Below, one piece after another: positions 1 through 11,060 of a stretch of 64,000 bases of DNA (the stretch's first letter is position 1; every line of letters begins with the position of its first letter). The position numbers and the translations under genes are program-made. Below the pieces are notes generated by a model that made no database searches, was not told the origin of the DNA, and was given only the letters and a program-made list of their open reading frames with translations. Source of the stretch: Ciona savignyi (Eukaryota > Chordata > Ascidiacea > Phlebobranchia > Cionidae); NCBI GenBank assembly GCA_000149265.1, contig CH002585.1, positions 1-64,000 on the forward strand, read 5' to 3'.

Positions 1-867
1 ATTTTAAGTATAGGGAATAGGCAAATAAGGTTCATTTTTAAAGACACAAACTGGAAAACAATAGAGATAATAGATCTTGGGAGAAAGTTATTTACAGCTG
101 GGCGTTGTAAACCAGCAGACAGATTTGACAAATTGAAGGAATAAAACTAAATAATGTGAAAAAAATAGCCGTGTCTCCATTTGCTATGTATATTTAATGG
201 TGTGCTTTCATTAATTGTTATCTTATGCAGATAATGCTTGGCATGCAAACCAAAAAGTGGCGTGATAAGGTGGTACGAACAACACACTATCATGTGAGAC
301 AGCACTTCAGTGGGATGGGGTATATCATGGTATAACCCGTTCCGCTTAAGTTAATGACGTAATATCCAATCGCGCAAGGGATCCAATTGTAAAATTATGG
401 CACCAACCTTGAGTAGCAAAATCGAACACATAATTATGGAAGCCTTTTTTTCCTGTCCCTGTGTTGTCATTTATTTCATTTGTCGTTATTTAATACTGGG
501 ATGGATAACTAGGATGGGAATAGGCAAACAGGCTTTACTATTCTGAGGGACAGTAGGGAGAGGGGTATTTTTGTCATTAACATAAGGGGGGTGGGGTAAG
601 GATATATATTATGATATATATCCTGTTATGCTTATGATATACCCTTACCCCGTCTTGTTTATGTTAGTGACAAAAATACTGTATCCAATATTGACATATT
701 GCTCTGTCCAGTCCTGCTTATGTAATATGCTGACACAGTTATGATTAGTTTTGGATTAAAATAAGAGTTTAAGGCGATGTTGAATTTGATTTTTAAAGTT
801 TTGATGCACCATTAACTACCTTCCCTCGTTTTAGTGGTGCCAATATCAGGGTAAAAACTAAACCAAC
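1..867. other. Non-coding flank, presumed intron of the Rab11-FIP-like gene
   Basis: No convincing exon is visible. Around 590-660 there is a short imperfect inverted repeat: a purine-rich GGGGTAAGG block, then TATGATATATATC, then the complementary CCTTACCCC. Confidence 0.3.
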
Positions 868-1051
868 CTTGGGGAAGCGGAAATGAACACTGCGTAAACC
901 ATCTTGGCGTTTCCGATTTATCTGTTGTCGTCAAATACTTGTCTTTGCAAAATTCTATTGTTGCATATGCTTCATTTGTCCCATTTTTTCCTTTAATGAT
1001 TAAACTCCTGGCCTGTCGTACAGTCACCAATACATCTGTTGGGCTCCACAT
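868..1051 (-). CDS. Rab11-FIP-like C2 domain protein, first coding exon (partial)
   Basis: The exon encodes about 61 residues opening M-W-S-P-T-D and continuing through V-T-V-R-Q-A-R, K-G-K-N-G-T and E-A-Y-A-T-I. This is the start of the C2 domain of the Rab11-family interacting proteins (RAB11FIP1/2/5 class), which bind phospholipids and link Rab11 endosomes to motors during recycling. I start at the ATG at 1051 because the in-frame codon further upstream is only TTG. The exon ends at CAAG|gttggt (868) in phase 1. The rest of the gene, including the C-terminal Rab-binding coiled coil, is not recognisable in bases 1-867 and probably lies outside the window. Other C2 proteins are possible; the WSPT opening favours the FIP family. 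Confidence 0.6.
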
Positions 1052-1069
1052 TTGGAATTCTATTTTCAA

Positions 1070-2902
1070 CTAAATAACAATCCTATTTAGCACCTGTTTA
1101 TTACTAAAAATGCAATTACGTGTAGTCTAAAAACAAATATGTGCTTAGGTGTTTAACTATTCAATAAATCATATTTATTTGTTAAACGCATCAGATTATA
1201 CAATACGAAAATATAAAAAAATAAAATAAATAAAGTTTAATTAGAAGAAACTGAGAAACCATGCGATTATCGAAGCAGGTGCCACCTTATAATAACCACA
1301 ATTAAACCAAAGAGGAATAATCGTGTTAACTAAATCTTCTTGCGTATTAGACCTGTTTTACGCTCATCAGATTAATCAACTGCTAGATACCAGGTCAGGA
1401 TTATACAGCTACATTTTCTTAGAATTTTAATTACAGGACATTTTTTCAATACCGGCATCGATTCTCCAAAGCGACGAACTGCTTTCTATTTTGGAATCGC
1501 GATCATAACTATTTAAAGCCCCGGGTGATCATTATGACGTCACTACATAGATATGTCGCATATTCGACTGCCTTGTATATTTTATCGTTTATTTAATCGA
1601 CGTGTACGTTTACCAGCTGCAATCTGTTACGTGTATAATTATTTTAGAAAGCTGTCGTGCCTCTGTTTGTACCGCCGTGAGTAATTATCTATGTACGAAA
1701 CAGTAATTAACTGACGCCAGTACGAATCTATTGTGTACTGTTATCGCAACGTTGCAGTTTGCCCTTTTTCGTGCATTTATTTGGAACGCTATATATACCC
1801 CAACAGTTTCACTCCAAGATATAACTTACAATAACTAACCAAATTACCGAATTGCTGCTTGTCAGACTACCTAAAATAACAAACTTAAGAAAGTACTGAT
1901 TTGCTGATCGTTTTACCACTGGAGAATAAATCTATCTTTAGAAGTCTAAACTGTATATTCTGTACCAAGTCAAGAGGACAGTTTTGTTATACAGTTGAGT
2001 GGCTGCCTAGTCTTGGCAGGCGAACTTTAGACAGCAAAGGATAAGTCTGTCTATTGCGCTGGTTCGGCTCAAACCCAAGGTTAAGGCGAGTTATAACTCC
2101 TAACCCAACCCCCAATAACCAAAAGAAAAAGCCGAGCTCCCACAGATACAATGACGCTTTTAATCCAATGATGTAAATAAAAAGGTTCCAGTTCATAACA
2201 AAACACCTAAATTGGTCGTTTAAATCAATTTATACAAAATACTCTTTATTTAATATACGCTTCGTACACATTAAAATAGCAAGATAAACAATATTGTTCT
2301 ATTGCATAATTCAATTTCGAATACTTGCAGAAATATAATATATAACTGTAGTGTTTTAAACACTGGCCAACACCACTATTTGGTGTTGTCATTTTTGTCC
2401 TGGTATTAAATAGGAGCAAATAAAACAAATTACAACACATGATAAGAGAGAGGAAAATGAACAGTCGTTAAACATGTCATTAACAAATACATAAATATTC
2501 AATTCACGTGTTAACCACCATTATTATTTGGATCATATTTTTACTAATTGCAGTGTTTCTGCATGAAAAACGAACGGGTTGCCGGTACTTTACAATTTAA
2601 AGTAAATAAACCATACCAGTTCCGAAATATTGCGGTTGGAAAAGAATAAATAGTCGGCACCCAACATTTTCTGGGTCTTTTAATAACCGAAAGAATCCAT
2701 AAGTAAATATATCGAACGCAACAGCCAAACTTTCAAATGACATTAACGATTTCATGAGTCATGTTCAACCGCGTGTGGGAAAACGCAATCGGCGTTATAA
2801 CACGGGTAAAATACATTACCACTCTTAGTATATTTTATACACAGTAAATTTTTCATATTGCCCATAGACAAAATTACCCATCGCCCAGTTTTAAACGTTA
2901 TA
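1070..2902. other. Intergenic, no gene seen
   Basis: AT-rich sequence upstream of the Rab11-FIP-like exon. Around 1440-1560 is a stretch of higher GC that could hold its promoter, but no diagnostic element was found. 2378-2480 resembles the interspersed repeat seen again at 58220-58360 (shared 'aacagtcg' and 'gtcatta' blocks). Confidence 0.3.
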
Positions 2903-2904
2903 TG

Positions 2905-3200
2905 ATATGATAGGATATACATTCTGCTGTGAATAACAAAACGAAGGGAATTAACACACGGGCAATCGTCAGATTACCTCGCGCCCACCGTCGGGTTACC
3001 GGAGCTATTACAGTGTGTTGTATAATTGAAACATTCCCTCAATTTAGTAGAATCCTTTAATCCACTGGTTTCAGGCAATGTCCGCTAGGTGCCTTGCCAA
3101 TGGACACAACCATCTAGCTAGCTACTATAGTTTCGTACCTACAACATTTTTAGGTAAAAGGCGACGCACTGACCCACCAAGCTAATCAGTCGGACAAAGC
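2905..3200 (-). mobile_element. SINE-A copy, near full length
   Basis: SINE-A runs, in its own orientation, from a tRNA-like head (TGGTCTAGCGG as A box, then CGAAAGGTTGCAGG and GCGAAACTGG) through a conserved body (GTCCTTGGGCAAGGCAC, ACACACTGCAATAGCTCC, GATTGCCCGTGTGTTAACC) to GGGGATAAACATGAATATCC and a TATCC-rich tail. This copy is on the minus strand and diverged. Ends of all SINE-A entries are approximate. Confidence 0.85.
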
Positions 3201-3627
3201 CGATAATCCTTCGGGTTCTAGCCTACGGATTCAAGCTATTCTGTGTTACTATCTTCAGACGCAAGTATAGGCTACCTTACTACACTTGGTATGTTTTATA
3301 CACGTTGGGTATGATTAGATTCTGAAAGCAGAAACATATAGGTCCCTGAGCTAACAAATTAAACTTTTTATTCGTGTTTTGTTAAAATGTGTAAAATCTT
3401 GTTATATTCCTACACACCATGTTACTTAACATTTCTTGGAAGTTTAACCCCATTGTTACAGCTTTGTTTCTGAAAGTATGGGCTGGTGGTTTCTTGTATT
3501 GCCAATTCGAACTTGTTATCCATTTAACAAAGAATTGTTTCCCGTGTAACAACTTTTTGTCTTTTATTTTGATGAACCGTTTGGCGATCAGTGATTAAAC
3601 CATTTCAGTTTGCGAGTTCATCCCCCC

Positions 3628-3780
3628 CCACAATGCCTGAACCCAGCGAAATGATGGGTTCTACGCTAAATTGAAAAAACATGTGAATCATACACAACAC
3701 ACTGGAATAGCTCTGGTAACTCGACGGTGGCCGTGAGGTGATCTTATACAATTTCCCATGTATTAACCCCCTCGATAAGT
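3628..3780 (+). mobile_element. SINE-A 3' half
   Basis: Begins at the TGAACCCAGCG block and runs through the ACAACACACTG block to the block before the tail. The 5' half is absent. Confidence 0.75.
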
Positions 3781-3939
3781 GTGGCACCTGAAACTTTTTA
3801 GTGGAATTTATTTCATTTTTGGTTTTTTTTCTCTTTCCACTGTGGCCCACACTTTCCCGACCAACCCTACTCCTAAAGCGACTCCCCCATTGCACGGGTC
3901 GCTTTACCGCACATTTTTCTTCGAGGCTTAGTGTAATTT

Positions 3940-4140
3940 TTTATATATATAATTATTATTTTATTTTTATTTATTTTATTTTTTATGTGGGTTCAGCGGC
4001 CACGTCTAATTATATCGAAACTCGATAATTGATTGGGTTTTAGACTTGTTCTAACGACTGTCGTTTTGCCGTTTTTCCGTTACCAATTTTTTATCAAATG
4101 TCCTGTATCGTGTTTTTATCGTGGTAACAAAAAATAAAAT
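3940..4140 (+). repeat. Interspersed repeat family C (about 200 bp)
   Basis: Shares ordered blocks (GACTGTCGTTTTGCCGTTTTT, AAAAAATAAAATAAACTAA) with 36950-37110. The reverse-oriented start TTTAGTTTAGTTTATTTTTT recurs at 29285-29460, 40060-40270 and 58220-58360. No coding capacity; class unknown. Confidence 0.6.
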
Positions 4141-4504
4141 AAACTAACACCCCTTGTGTTTTTCCACTGACAAGGATAAACATAAATATCCTATCCTATA
4201 TCCCAAATGGCTTTGTGTTTTCTCGGATGACTGGAAAATTAGCCCCCTTTGCGGAAAAGTCAGTTCTTTTCACAAGGCACTTGCGGATACACTATTAAAC
4301 CACCTACCCTCATTTAACGGAACTTTTTATATTTTATGTCTGCTTAGGTAAATATAAACACGAATATTCTACCAAATTATTTTAGGTAAGATACGAGCTG
4401 CTTTACTGATGTTTTATTTTATAATAATTATATCGGCATTTTGTTTCAGAAAATAAAAATATCATTGGGTACCAGGAACCCTGCATGTATCCGATCTAAC
4501 AGCA

Positions 4505-4762
4505 GTACAATCAGCGGTGACCAGTCAACTGAACCCCTTACAACTGAGCCCCTACAACTGAACCCCTTTACAACTGAACCCCTTTAAACAGAACCCTTTT
4601 AACTGAAAAGGGGGTTCAGTTGTAAAGAGGTTCAATTGAAATGGGTTCAGTTAAAAGGAGTTCAGTTGTAAGGGGCTTAATTGTAGAGGTTCAGTTGTAA
4701 AGGGTTCAGTTGTAAGGGTTCAGTTGTAAGGGGTTCAGTTGTAAGGGGTTCAGTTGTCATGG
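4505..4762. repeat. Minisatellite that inverts its orientation (hairpin-forming)
   Basis: About seven units of an AACTGAACCCCTTTAC-like 16-18 bp motif are followed directly, near 4605, by about nine units of its reverse complement (GTAAGGGGTTCAGTT). The whole block can fold into a long imperfect hairpin. No gene overlaps it. Confidence 0.85.
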
Positions 4763-5118
4763 AACCACAATCAGCACCGCCGTAAATTAGAACCGAGGGC
4801 GCAGTATTTAAGGAACACTGTATAAAGCAATTATACCAGGCTCTACGCTAAGCAGTTAAGCCTCAATAACCGTCGCTTTAAACATGCGACCTGCCAAAAC
4901 CCAGTTGAATTTCGCCAAGCTTTTACGTTTGTTCGTATGTGTTTTTGTTTTTATACCGTGTCCCGATTTCTCTACGCATTAATTCCCTTGAAATTTCTGA
5001 ACATTATTAAACGTCTCGCTGTATAGTACTTGGGCAACTAATTCCACTTGTGCTTTTCTTCCACGCGTTGTCGGTCGCACTTTGCTGTCGCCCATCGTCG
5101 CACAAGGCATTATTGTGT

Positions 5119-5362
5119 GTACGGTCGTGTGGCCAAATGGTTAACGCGACCGATACATATACCTACTTATACAAAAAACGGTCCTGGTGACGAGCCCATC
5201 ATGTGCTCGAAACTTGGCTCGGTAAAAAAAAAAACAAAAAAAAAACAAGGCATTATTGTGGCCAAATGGTTAACGCGACCGATACATACCGACAACTATA
5301 CAAAAAAAGGCTGTGCTTATGAATAGCCTATCATGGGTTCGAAACTTGACTCGGTAAAAAAA
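5119..5362 (+). mobile_element. Two tandem copies of a short tRNA-like SINE (SINE-B)
   Basis: SINE-B is about 110 bp: GGTCGTGTGGCC.AATGGTTAACGCGACCGATACAT (pol III A-box-like TGGCCNAATGG), a spacer with AAACGGTCC, then CATGGGTTCGAAACTTGGCTC (B-box-like GGTTCGAAACT) and an A-rich tail. Copy 1 is 5119-5250 and copy 2 is 5251-5362. The two are separated only by the A-rich tail, as in a dimer or tail-targeted insertion. Confidence 0.75.
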
Positions 5363-5389
5363 CCATTATGTATCAGTGCATACTGTATT

Positions 5390-5580
5390 ATAAATAAACA
5401 TAAAACACCTAATTTACCATCTGTATGTTTGTGTCAAATAAACGAATGAATAATGATTTTTTGATAAAACTTATGAAAATCTCTATTTTCCATACCCATG
5501 ATTTAAGTCCGCGTATCTTTAGATCAGCTTGGAAATAGTCCATGGGTTAAAAAGGTTGAGAACCACTGATATAAAACAGC
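5390..5580. repeat. Probable non-autonomous hAT-type fragment
   Basis: The block ending AAAAAGGTTGAGAACCACTG at about 5550-5569 is the typical 3' end of hAT/Charlie-type MITEs. The other end is not resolved. Confidence 0.35.
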
Positions 5581-5739
5581 CGTCTTAGAACGAGCCCAGT
5601 ATGGACTTTATACCGTTTTACCATAGCTAGTATACAGTGTGTTGTGTGTAATTATTGGGTCCCATTTTGAAAAAATGGGACACATATTGTTTTTGTCCGT
5701 TTTTTTTTTTTCTTTTTTTTTTTCTTTTTTTTTTTCGTC

Positions 5740-7245
5740 AAACGCTTGACAGGCATGGCTTGTGGCTCCGACATCTACCAAAAGGGATAATGGAATCGCA
5801 ATGAAACTTTGTCATTTGTTAGACCACATGGTCTAGATGAGCAGAAACCAAAATTTTGGGTAATATACCTAGGGGAATTCCCCTGGGAGGTGAAAAACCA
5901 AAATGGTATTTTTTTCAAAAATTTTAGCTTTTTTGGGCATAGCGCATGAACGGCCGCTCCAATTTTGATCAGATTTGGTAAAATAGTAGCGTGTTAGCCA
6001 CTGCGTTACCAATTAAAAGAAACAAAATATTTACCTAGGGAAATACCCTAAAAATGAAGATATGTTTCTAAACCAAGATTGTGACAGGCATTGATTGTGG
6101 CTCCGACATCTACCAGAAGGGATAATGGAATCGCAATAAAACTTTGTCATTTGTTAGACCACATGGTCTAGATGAGCAGAAACCAAAAATTTTGGGTAAT
6201 ATACCTAGGGGAATTCCCCTGGGAGGTGAAAAACCAAAATCGGTATTTTTCAAAAATTTTTTAGCTTTTTTGGGCATAGCGCATGAACGGCTGCTTCAAT
6301 ATTGATCAGATTTGGTAAAATAGTAGCGTGTTAGCCACTGCGTTACCAATTAAAAGAAACAAAATATTGACCTAGGGAAATACCCTAAAAATGAAGATAT
6401 GTTTCTAAATCAAGATTGTGACAGGCATGGATTGTGGCTCCGACATCTAACAGAAGGGATAATGAAATCGCAATGAAACTTCGTCATTTGTTAGACCACA
6501 TGGTCTAGATATGCAGAAATCAAAATTGTGGGTGATGAATTTAGGGAAATTCCCCTGAGACCTTAAAAACCAAAACGGGATTTTTTCTAAAAAAATAGCT
6601 TTTTACGGGATAGCGCTTGAACAGATTCTCCAATTTTAATCAGATTTGGTGAAATGGAAGTGCATTAGTCACTGATTTAACACTTAAAACAAATAAAAAA
6701 GATTACTTAATGAAATACCCTAAAAAATAAGATTTTCTCCTCAAATCATGATAGCAACATGCATGGCATGGCGCCCCGACATCTACCAGAAAAATTAATG
6801 GAATGGCAATAAGAAATTTGACATTTGTAAGAGATCATGGTCTAGATATGCAGAACACTATAATGTTGGGTAATGAATCCAGGGGAATTCCCCTTAGACG
6901 TTAAAAACCAAAACGTTTTTTTCTAATAAATTATCTTTTTGGGGTATAGAGCTTCAACGGCTGCTCTAATTTTGATCAGATTTGGTGAAATGTTGGACCA
7001 TTAAACACTCTGAGTCAATTAATTAAAACAAAGAAAACATTTACTTAGGGTAATTCCCTTAAAAACGAAAATATGTTCTTGAATTGTGATTGTGACAGGC
7101 AGGCCATATCGCACTGACATATCCAACAAGGAGTCGACAAAACTAAATAAAACTTTAAGAATTGTTACATAACATGACCCACATATGTAAAACAGAAACT
7201 TATTTACTAATCCCATAGGAATTCCCTAAAAGCATGAAATCGGGC
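5740..7245. repeat. Tandem satellite, five units of about 335 bp
   Basis: Unit starts are recognised by GTGACAGGCATGG..GTGGCTCCGACATCTACC near 5748, 6086, 6418, 6750 and 7088. Each unit carries a TAGACCACATGGTCTAGAT block, an AGGGGAATTCCCCT block (a perfect 14-bp palindrome in units 1, 2 and 4) and a TTTTTGGGCATAGCGC block. Units 1 and 2 are nearly identical, units 3-5 progressively diverged. A T-rich tract (5700-5736) abuts the left end. No ORF of note. Confidence 0.9.
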
Positions 7246-8223
7246 TAATTTTTAAATTTAGCTTTATTTTACCACCACGCTTGAAAACCAGCTTTAATTT
7301 AAAACATTTGTGATAAAATGTTCGTAAATTTAAGACGTTTATTCTTTTCTCATCTACACATGATAAAGAAGTTTGGTCTAATAACTATGGGACCCATGCG
7401 TTTATGCTTGCAGAAACAAAGTACATACTCGGTGTATAAAATACAAATGTGGTTAGGGACCCTGTAGCATGAATATATGGCATACGACATGTGTTTTACA
7501 AATAGGGATGGTTAAACATGTGGTTGACACTCTCTAGTTGAGATTTAAGTTCAATTTTGATAAAACCCATTATATCCAGTGGCAAATAACTGGTAAGGTT
7601 TTAAAACATAGTCTCTTACCGCTTTTAAATTCAATTCTTTACCCTGGCATTTTAAAATCCAGTACAATTCCCATATACGTCATACGTCCTGGGTATGACG
7701 TTAAACTGCAGCCCTGGAGAGCCCTTGAGCAAGGCCAGTACTCCAGTTTCGCTCCCCAAACCAGGGTTATGGTGAAGTTGCTGAAGCAGGGCAATGGATG
7801 TTCTCAAAGAACTTGTGTAGTTCAACTGCAAATCCTGGTCTCTCTGGACCCTATGCTTGGCAGTTTACTTTAGCGTCCTGAAGTTTTCTGGCAGGGATAA
7901 CTCCTCCTCGTCAGCTGGAGACTGCGAACTGGAAAGGAGCCTGGGGAATCCCATCCAGTTTCTAAGTTGTGCTCTCAGCTCAACTTCTTCCCGACTACCC
8001 ACTAAACTCATCATGCCAATCACAAATTCAAAACACCCATACCACATCGCCCGTCGCGTGGGTCACCAAGGGGCGCCTTGCTCAGTGAGTGACCAGGCCG
8101 GGCATGGAAACTATGCTACTGGAAAGAACAAGATCAAGAAACTGGAACACATTCAACTCAGAAGTACTTTGAACACATTCAACTCAGAAGTACTTTGAAG
8201 AACTCAACACCATCTGCCACAAA

Positions 8224-8955
8224 ATGGACAGATATGATTTAAAAATCCTCGGTATTTGTGAAAATAACTGGAAAGGAAACGGTAGTTTCATTACTTTTAC
8301 GAAGCACTCAGTTCTTTTCTCTGGGAAAGACGAAGGATATAGCCACGGAGTAGCTGTTATCCTCTCCAGAGAAACAAAAAAGACACTTATTGGTTACAGT
8401 CCTGTCAATGACAGAATCCTGAAAGTCAGACTCCATGCTAAACCGCATAACGTTTCTATCATTCAGTGTTACGCACCTACGTCAACAGCTAGCGAAGAAG
8501 AAATGGAGATCTTTTACAACACCCTGCAGGAAACGATAGACTCTATCCCTAGCAGAGACGTAAAGCTTCTAATGGGAGACTTTAACGCCAAAGTCGGATC
8601 ACAAAACATCTCCAATTCAACCCTTGGAAGATACGGTTTAGGACAACTAAACGAGAGAGGAGAAAATCTTGTGGAATTCTGTAGCACAAACAATTTGTCA
8701 ATCACAAACACAATGTTTAAACATCACCCCAGACATCTGTATACCTGGGTTTTACCCGATCAGAAAACTCGCAACCAGATTGACTACATCCTTCTCGGCC
8801 AGAAATGGAGAAGTGCTGTGAAGAATGTGAGAACTAGACCAGGTGCAGACTGTAACAGCGATCATCAACTCCTTGCAGCGGATATCAAATTCAGATTTGA
8901 AGAAGTTGAAGCAACCGCAACACCCGATAAGACTGGATTACAAAACACTAGATGA
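8224..8955 (+). pseudogene. RTE endonuclease (APE) domain, frameshifted after residue ~210
   Basis: Residues show the AP-endonuclease fold of non-LTR elements, which nicks target DNA to prime reverse transcription. CENNWKG sits near residue 17, YAPTS near 83, GDFNAKVG near 118, QIDYILLGQKWRS near 185 and the SDHQLLAA histidine motif near 214. The frame then runs into a stop at 8955, and the homologous continuation (KKLKQPQHPIRLDYKTL onward) lies in another frame from about 8895 to 9454. This is one coding sequence broken by an indel around 8890-8900. Confidence 0.8.
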
Positions 8956-9454
8956 AAATTACAGAGTAGAGATTGAGAACAAGTTTGCACCCCTTCTGCT
9001 TTGTGAGGAAGAAAGATCTACTGATGACCTCTGGAACGAGGGAAAAGAAACCATCATTAAAATTGCAGCAGAAACAATTAAAAAGAAAACAAACAAGTCT
9101 AGCAACTGGATCTCTGACGAAACACTTAAAGAAATTAAGCACAGAAGAGAAATCAAACCAAGAAGATTTGACAGCCCAGTAGACGAAGCTCTGTACAAAA
9201 AACAAAACGTTAAAGTTCAAAAAATGTTGAGAAAAGACAAAGAGAGATACATCGAACAGCAGTGTGGAAAAATCGAAGAAAATGCCGCGCACAATTCCAC
9301 CAAAGAGCTCTACCAAAGTGTTAAAAAGCTGACTAAATCGTTTAAACTATCCGCAGATACAGTCAAGTCAGAAAACGGGGCAGTTCTGTGTGACGGAGAT
9401 GATATCAAAGAAAGATGGAAAGAATACTGCTCCCAAATTATACAAGAGGAATGA
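8890..9454 (+). pseudogene. RTE linker region between endonuclease and RT (shifted frame)
   Basis: Lysine- and glutamate-rich, helical-looking sequence (SSNWISDETLKEIKHRR, KERYIEQQCGKIEENA) typical of the region between endonuclease and RT in RTE elements. It ends at a stop at 9454. Homology continues in other frames through 9455-9725, with AIKDLKNDKSPG, then AELIKNGG, then WPADWVKSVFVPIPKKGD, so at least two further indels or stops are present. Confidence 0.65.
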
Positions 9455-9725
9455 AAATCTGCCATCTTTTCATGTTGAACTCTCGAATTCATGAACCGGA
9501 ACCACCACCTCTCATCTGATTAGGAAGTCATAGAAGCCATCAAGGATCTTAAAAACGACAAGAGCCCAGGAAGCAGATGAAGTCACTGCTGAACTAATTA
9601 AGAACGGTGGTCCGAGTCTAGAAGCATTCTACCACAAACTCTGCTGCAAAATCTGGAAAGACCAGAAGTGGCCTGCTGATTGGGTAAAATCTGTTTTTGT
9701 CCCAATTCCGAAAAAAGGAGACACG

Positions 9726-10718
9726 TTGCAATGCACAAACAACAGAACAATAGCGCTCATAAGCCACAGTAGCAAAATCCTTTTGAAAATCCTTGCGAAA
9801 AGAATGCTCGGGAAAATGGAAACTGAGATCGCTGAAGAACAAGCAGGTTTCAAAGCTGGAACAGGCACAAGAAACCAAATCTTGAATCTAAAAATGGTCA
9901 TAGAGAAAAGCCGTGAACACAACAGAGATCTGTTTATCTGTTTTGTTGACTACGCCAAGGCTTTTGACTCCGTTGCTCATGACATCCTTTGGAAAAACAT
10001 GCAAGACATGGGTTTCTCTGATCACATTATTCTTCTAGTAAAAACAATGTACGGTGAGCAAAAAGCAGCTGTGAGAACCACATACGGCTTATCTGATTGG
10101 TTTGACCTTGGCCAGGGAGTGAGACAAGGATGCATCGTTTCACCTAAACTGTTCAATGTTTATTCGGAAGCCATAATGAGGAATTCTCTTGATGATTTCG
10201 TTGGCACTGTAAAAGTAAGTGGACATATAATAACCAACCTGAGATATGCGGACGACGTAGCACTTACTGCCGGAAGTATGGAAGAACTTCAAGAACTAGT
10301 AGACAGAGTCCGCATAGAAAGTGAAAAATCCGGACTCTTCCTCAATGCAAAGAAGACAAAAGTTATGAAGATCATAAGGACACCTGATGTAAACGACGAA
10401 ACAACCATCAAGATCAACAACGAGCCGATAGAAAACGTCAAACATTTCACTTACCTTGGAGTAGTCTTCACGGACACGTACGATGACAGTGTAGAGATAA
10501 AGAGAAGAATAGCTATTGCCAAGAACGCAACTGTTGCATTAACCAAAATTTGGAAAGACAGAAACATTAGACTGACAACCAAAAAACGTCTACTTGCTTC
10601 TCTAGTTTTCTCAATCGCTACATATGGAGCTGAATGTTGGTCCCTTAAGAAGTCTGACAAAAAGAGAATTGTCAGCTTCGAGCTCTGCATGGTGTTTCAG
10701 ACGTTTTCTTCGCGTTAG
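9726..10718 (+). pseudogene. RTE reverse transcriptase domain
   Basis: RT motifs in order: RTIALISHSSKILLKIL near residue 7, EEQAGF and GTRNQI near 37-50, FVDYAKAFDSV (motif A with catalytic Asp) near 75, GQGVRQGCIVSPKLFNVY (motif B) near 128, RYADDVALTA (motif C, YADD) near 172, LNAKKTKVM near 200 and HFTYLGVVF near 238. The reading frame changes at about 10690, after which the C-terminal part is read from 10690-11040 in another frame. Catalytic residues are intact but the element as a whole is not. Confidence 0.85.
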
Positions 10719-11040
10719 CTGGACGGAGAAAAAAACGAACGAAGAGATACTTCAAATGATTAACTGTGATCGTCGTCTGACGGACATGATCAACGAAAGA
10801 AAACTGAAGTTTATAGGACACATTCTGCGCAGGGACCACCACCTCGACAATGTGCTCCTAACCGGCATGGTCTACGGTCCTAGAGGTCGTGGACGCCCTA
10901 AAACAAGATACTGGGACGACATCAGGCAACTTACCGGATTGGGCGTCAAAGAAGCAATTCGACTTGCTCAGAACAGAATTAAGTGGAGGCGATTAGTGAA
11001 GAGGGCCACAGCGAGTCACCCGACTCAAACTGTTTTATGA
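10690..11040 (+). pseudogene. RTE C-terminal region (shifted frame)
   Basis: Continues the RT protein after a frame change: RRFLRVSWTEKKTNEEIL, then RKLKFIGHILRRD and RGRGRPKTRYWDDI. This conserved tail follows the RT in many RTE and related LINEs. Stop at 11040, then TGATGATAATTCC, near which the element appears to end. Confidence 0.7.
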
Positions 11041-11060
11041 TGATAATTCCCATAGCGCAA

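Larger units (their letters stand above)
7680..11060 (+). mobile_element. RTE-type non-LTR retrotransposon (LINE), decayed
   Basis: A single-ORF-type LINE: 5' region (about 7680-8220), APE endonuclease (8224-8955 and onward in a shifted frame), reverse transcriptase (9726-10718) and a C-terminal region ending at 11040 near TGATGATAA. The endonuclease motif order matches the RTE/BovB clade as I remember it. Several frame changes and stops make it non-autonomous. A 27-bp direct tandem duplication (ACACATTCAACTCAGAAGTA core, twice in about 8147-8197) precedes the endonuclease. Confidence 0.8.

Noticed and set aside
1987..2196. Minus-strand frame with a hydrophobic N-terminus
   Set aside because: Short, no family match, no splice context; composition typical of AT-rich noncoding DNA.
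5119..5240. A true tRNA gene
   Set aside because: A and B boxes are present but the acceptor stem cannot be closed, copies are dispersed with A-rich tails, and spacing is too long; a SINE fits better.
7538..7873. Plus-strand frame just before the RTE endonuclease
   Set aside because: No domain; overlaps the element's 5' region and changes character at the probable element border.
8948..9316. Long minus-strand frames over the LINE
   Set aside because: Antisense shadows of the RTE protein; no motifs.
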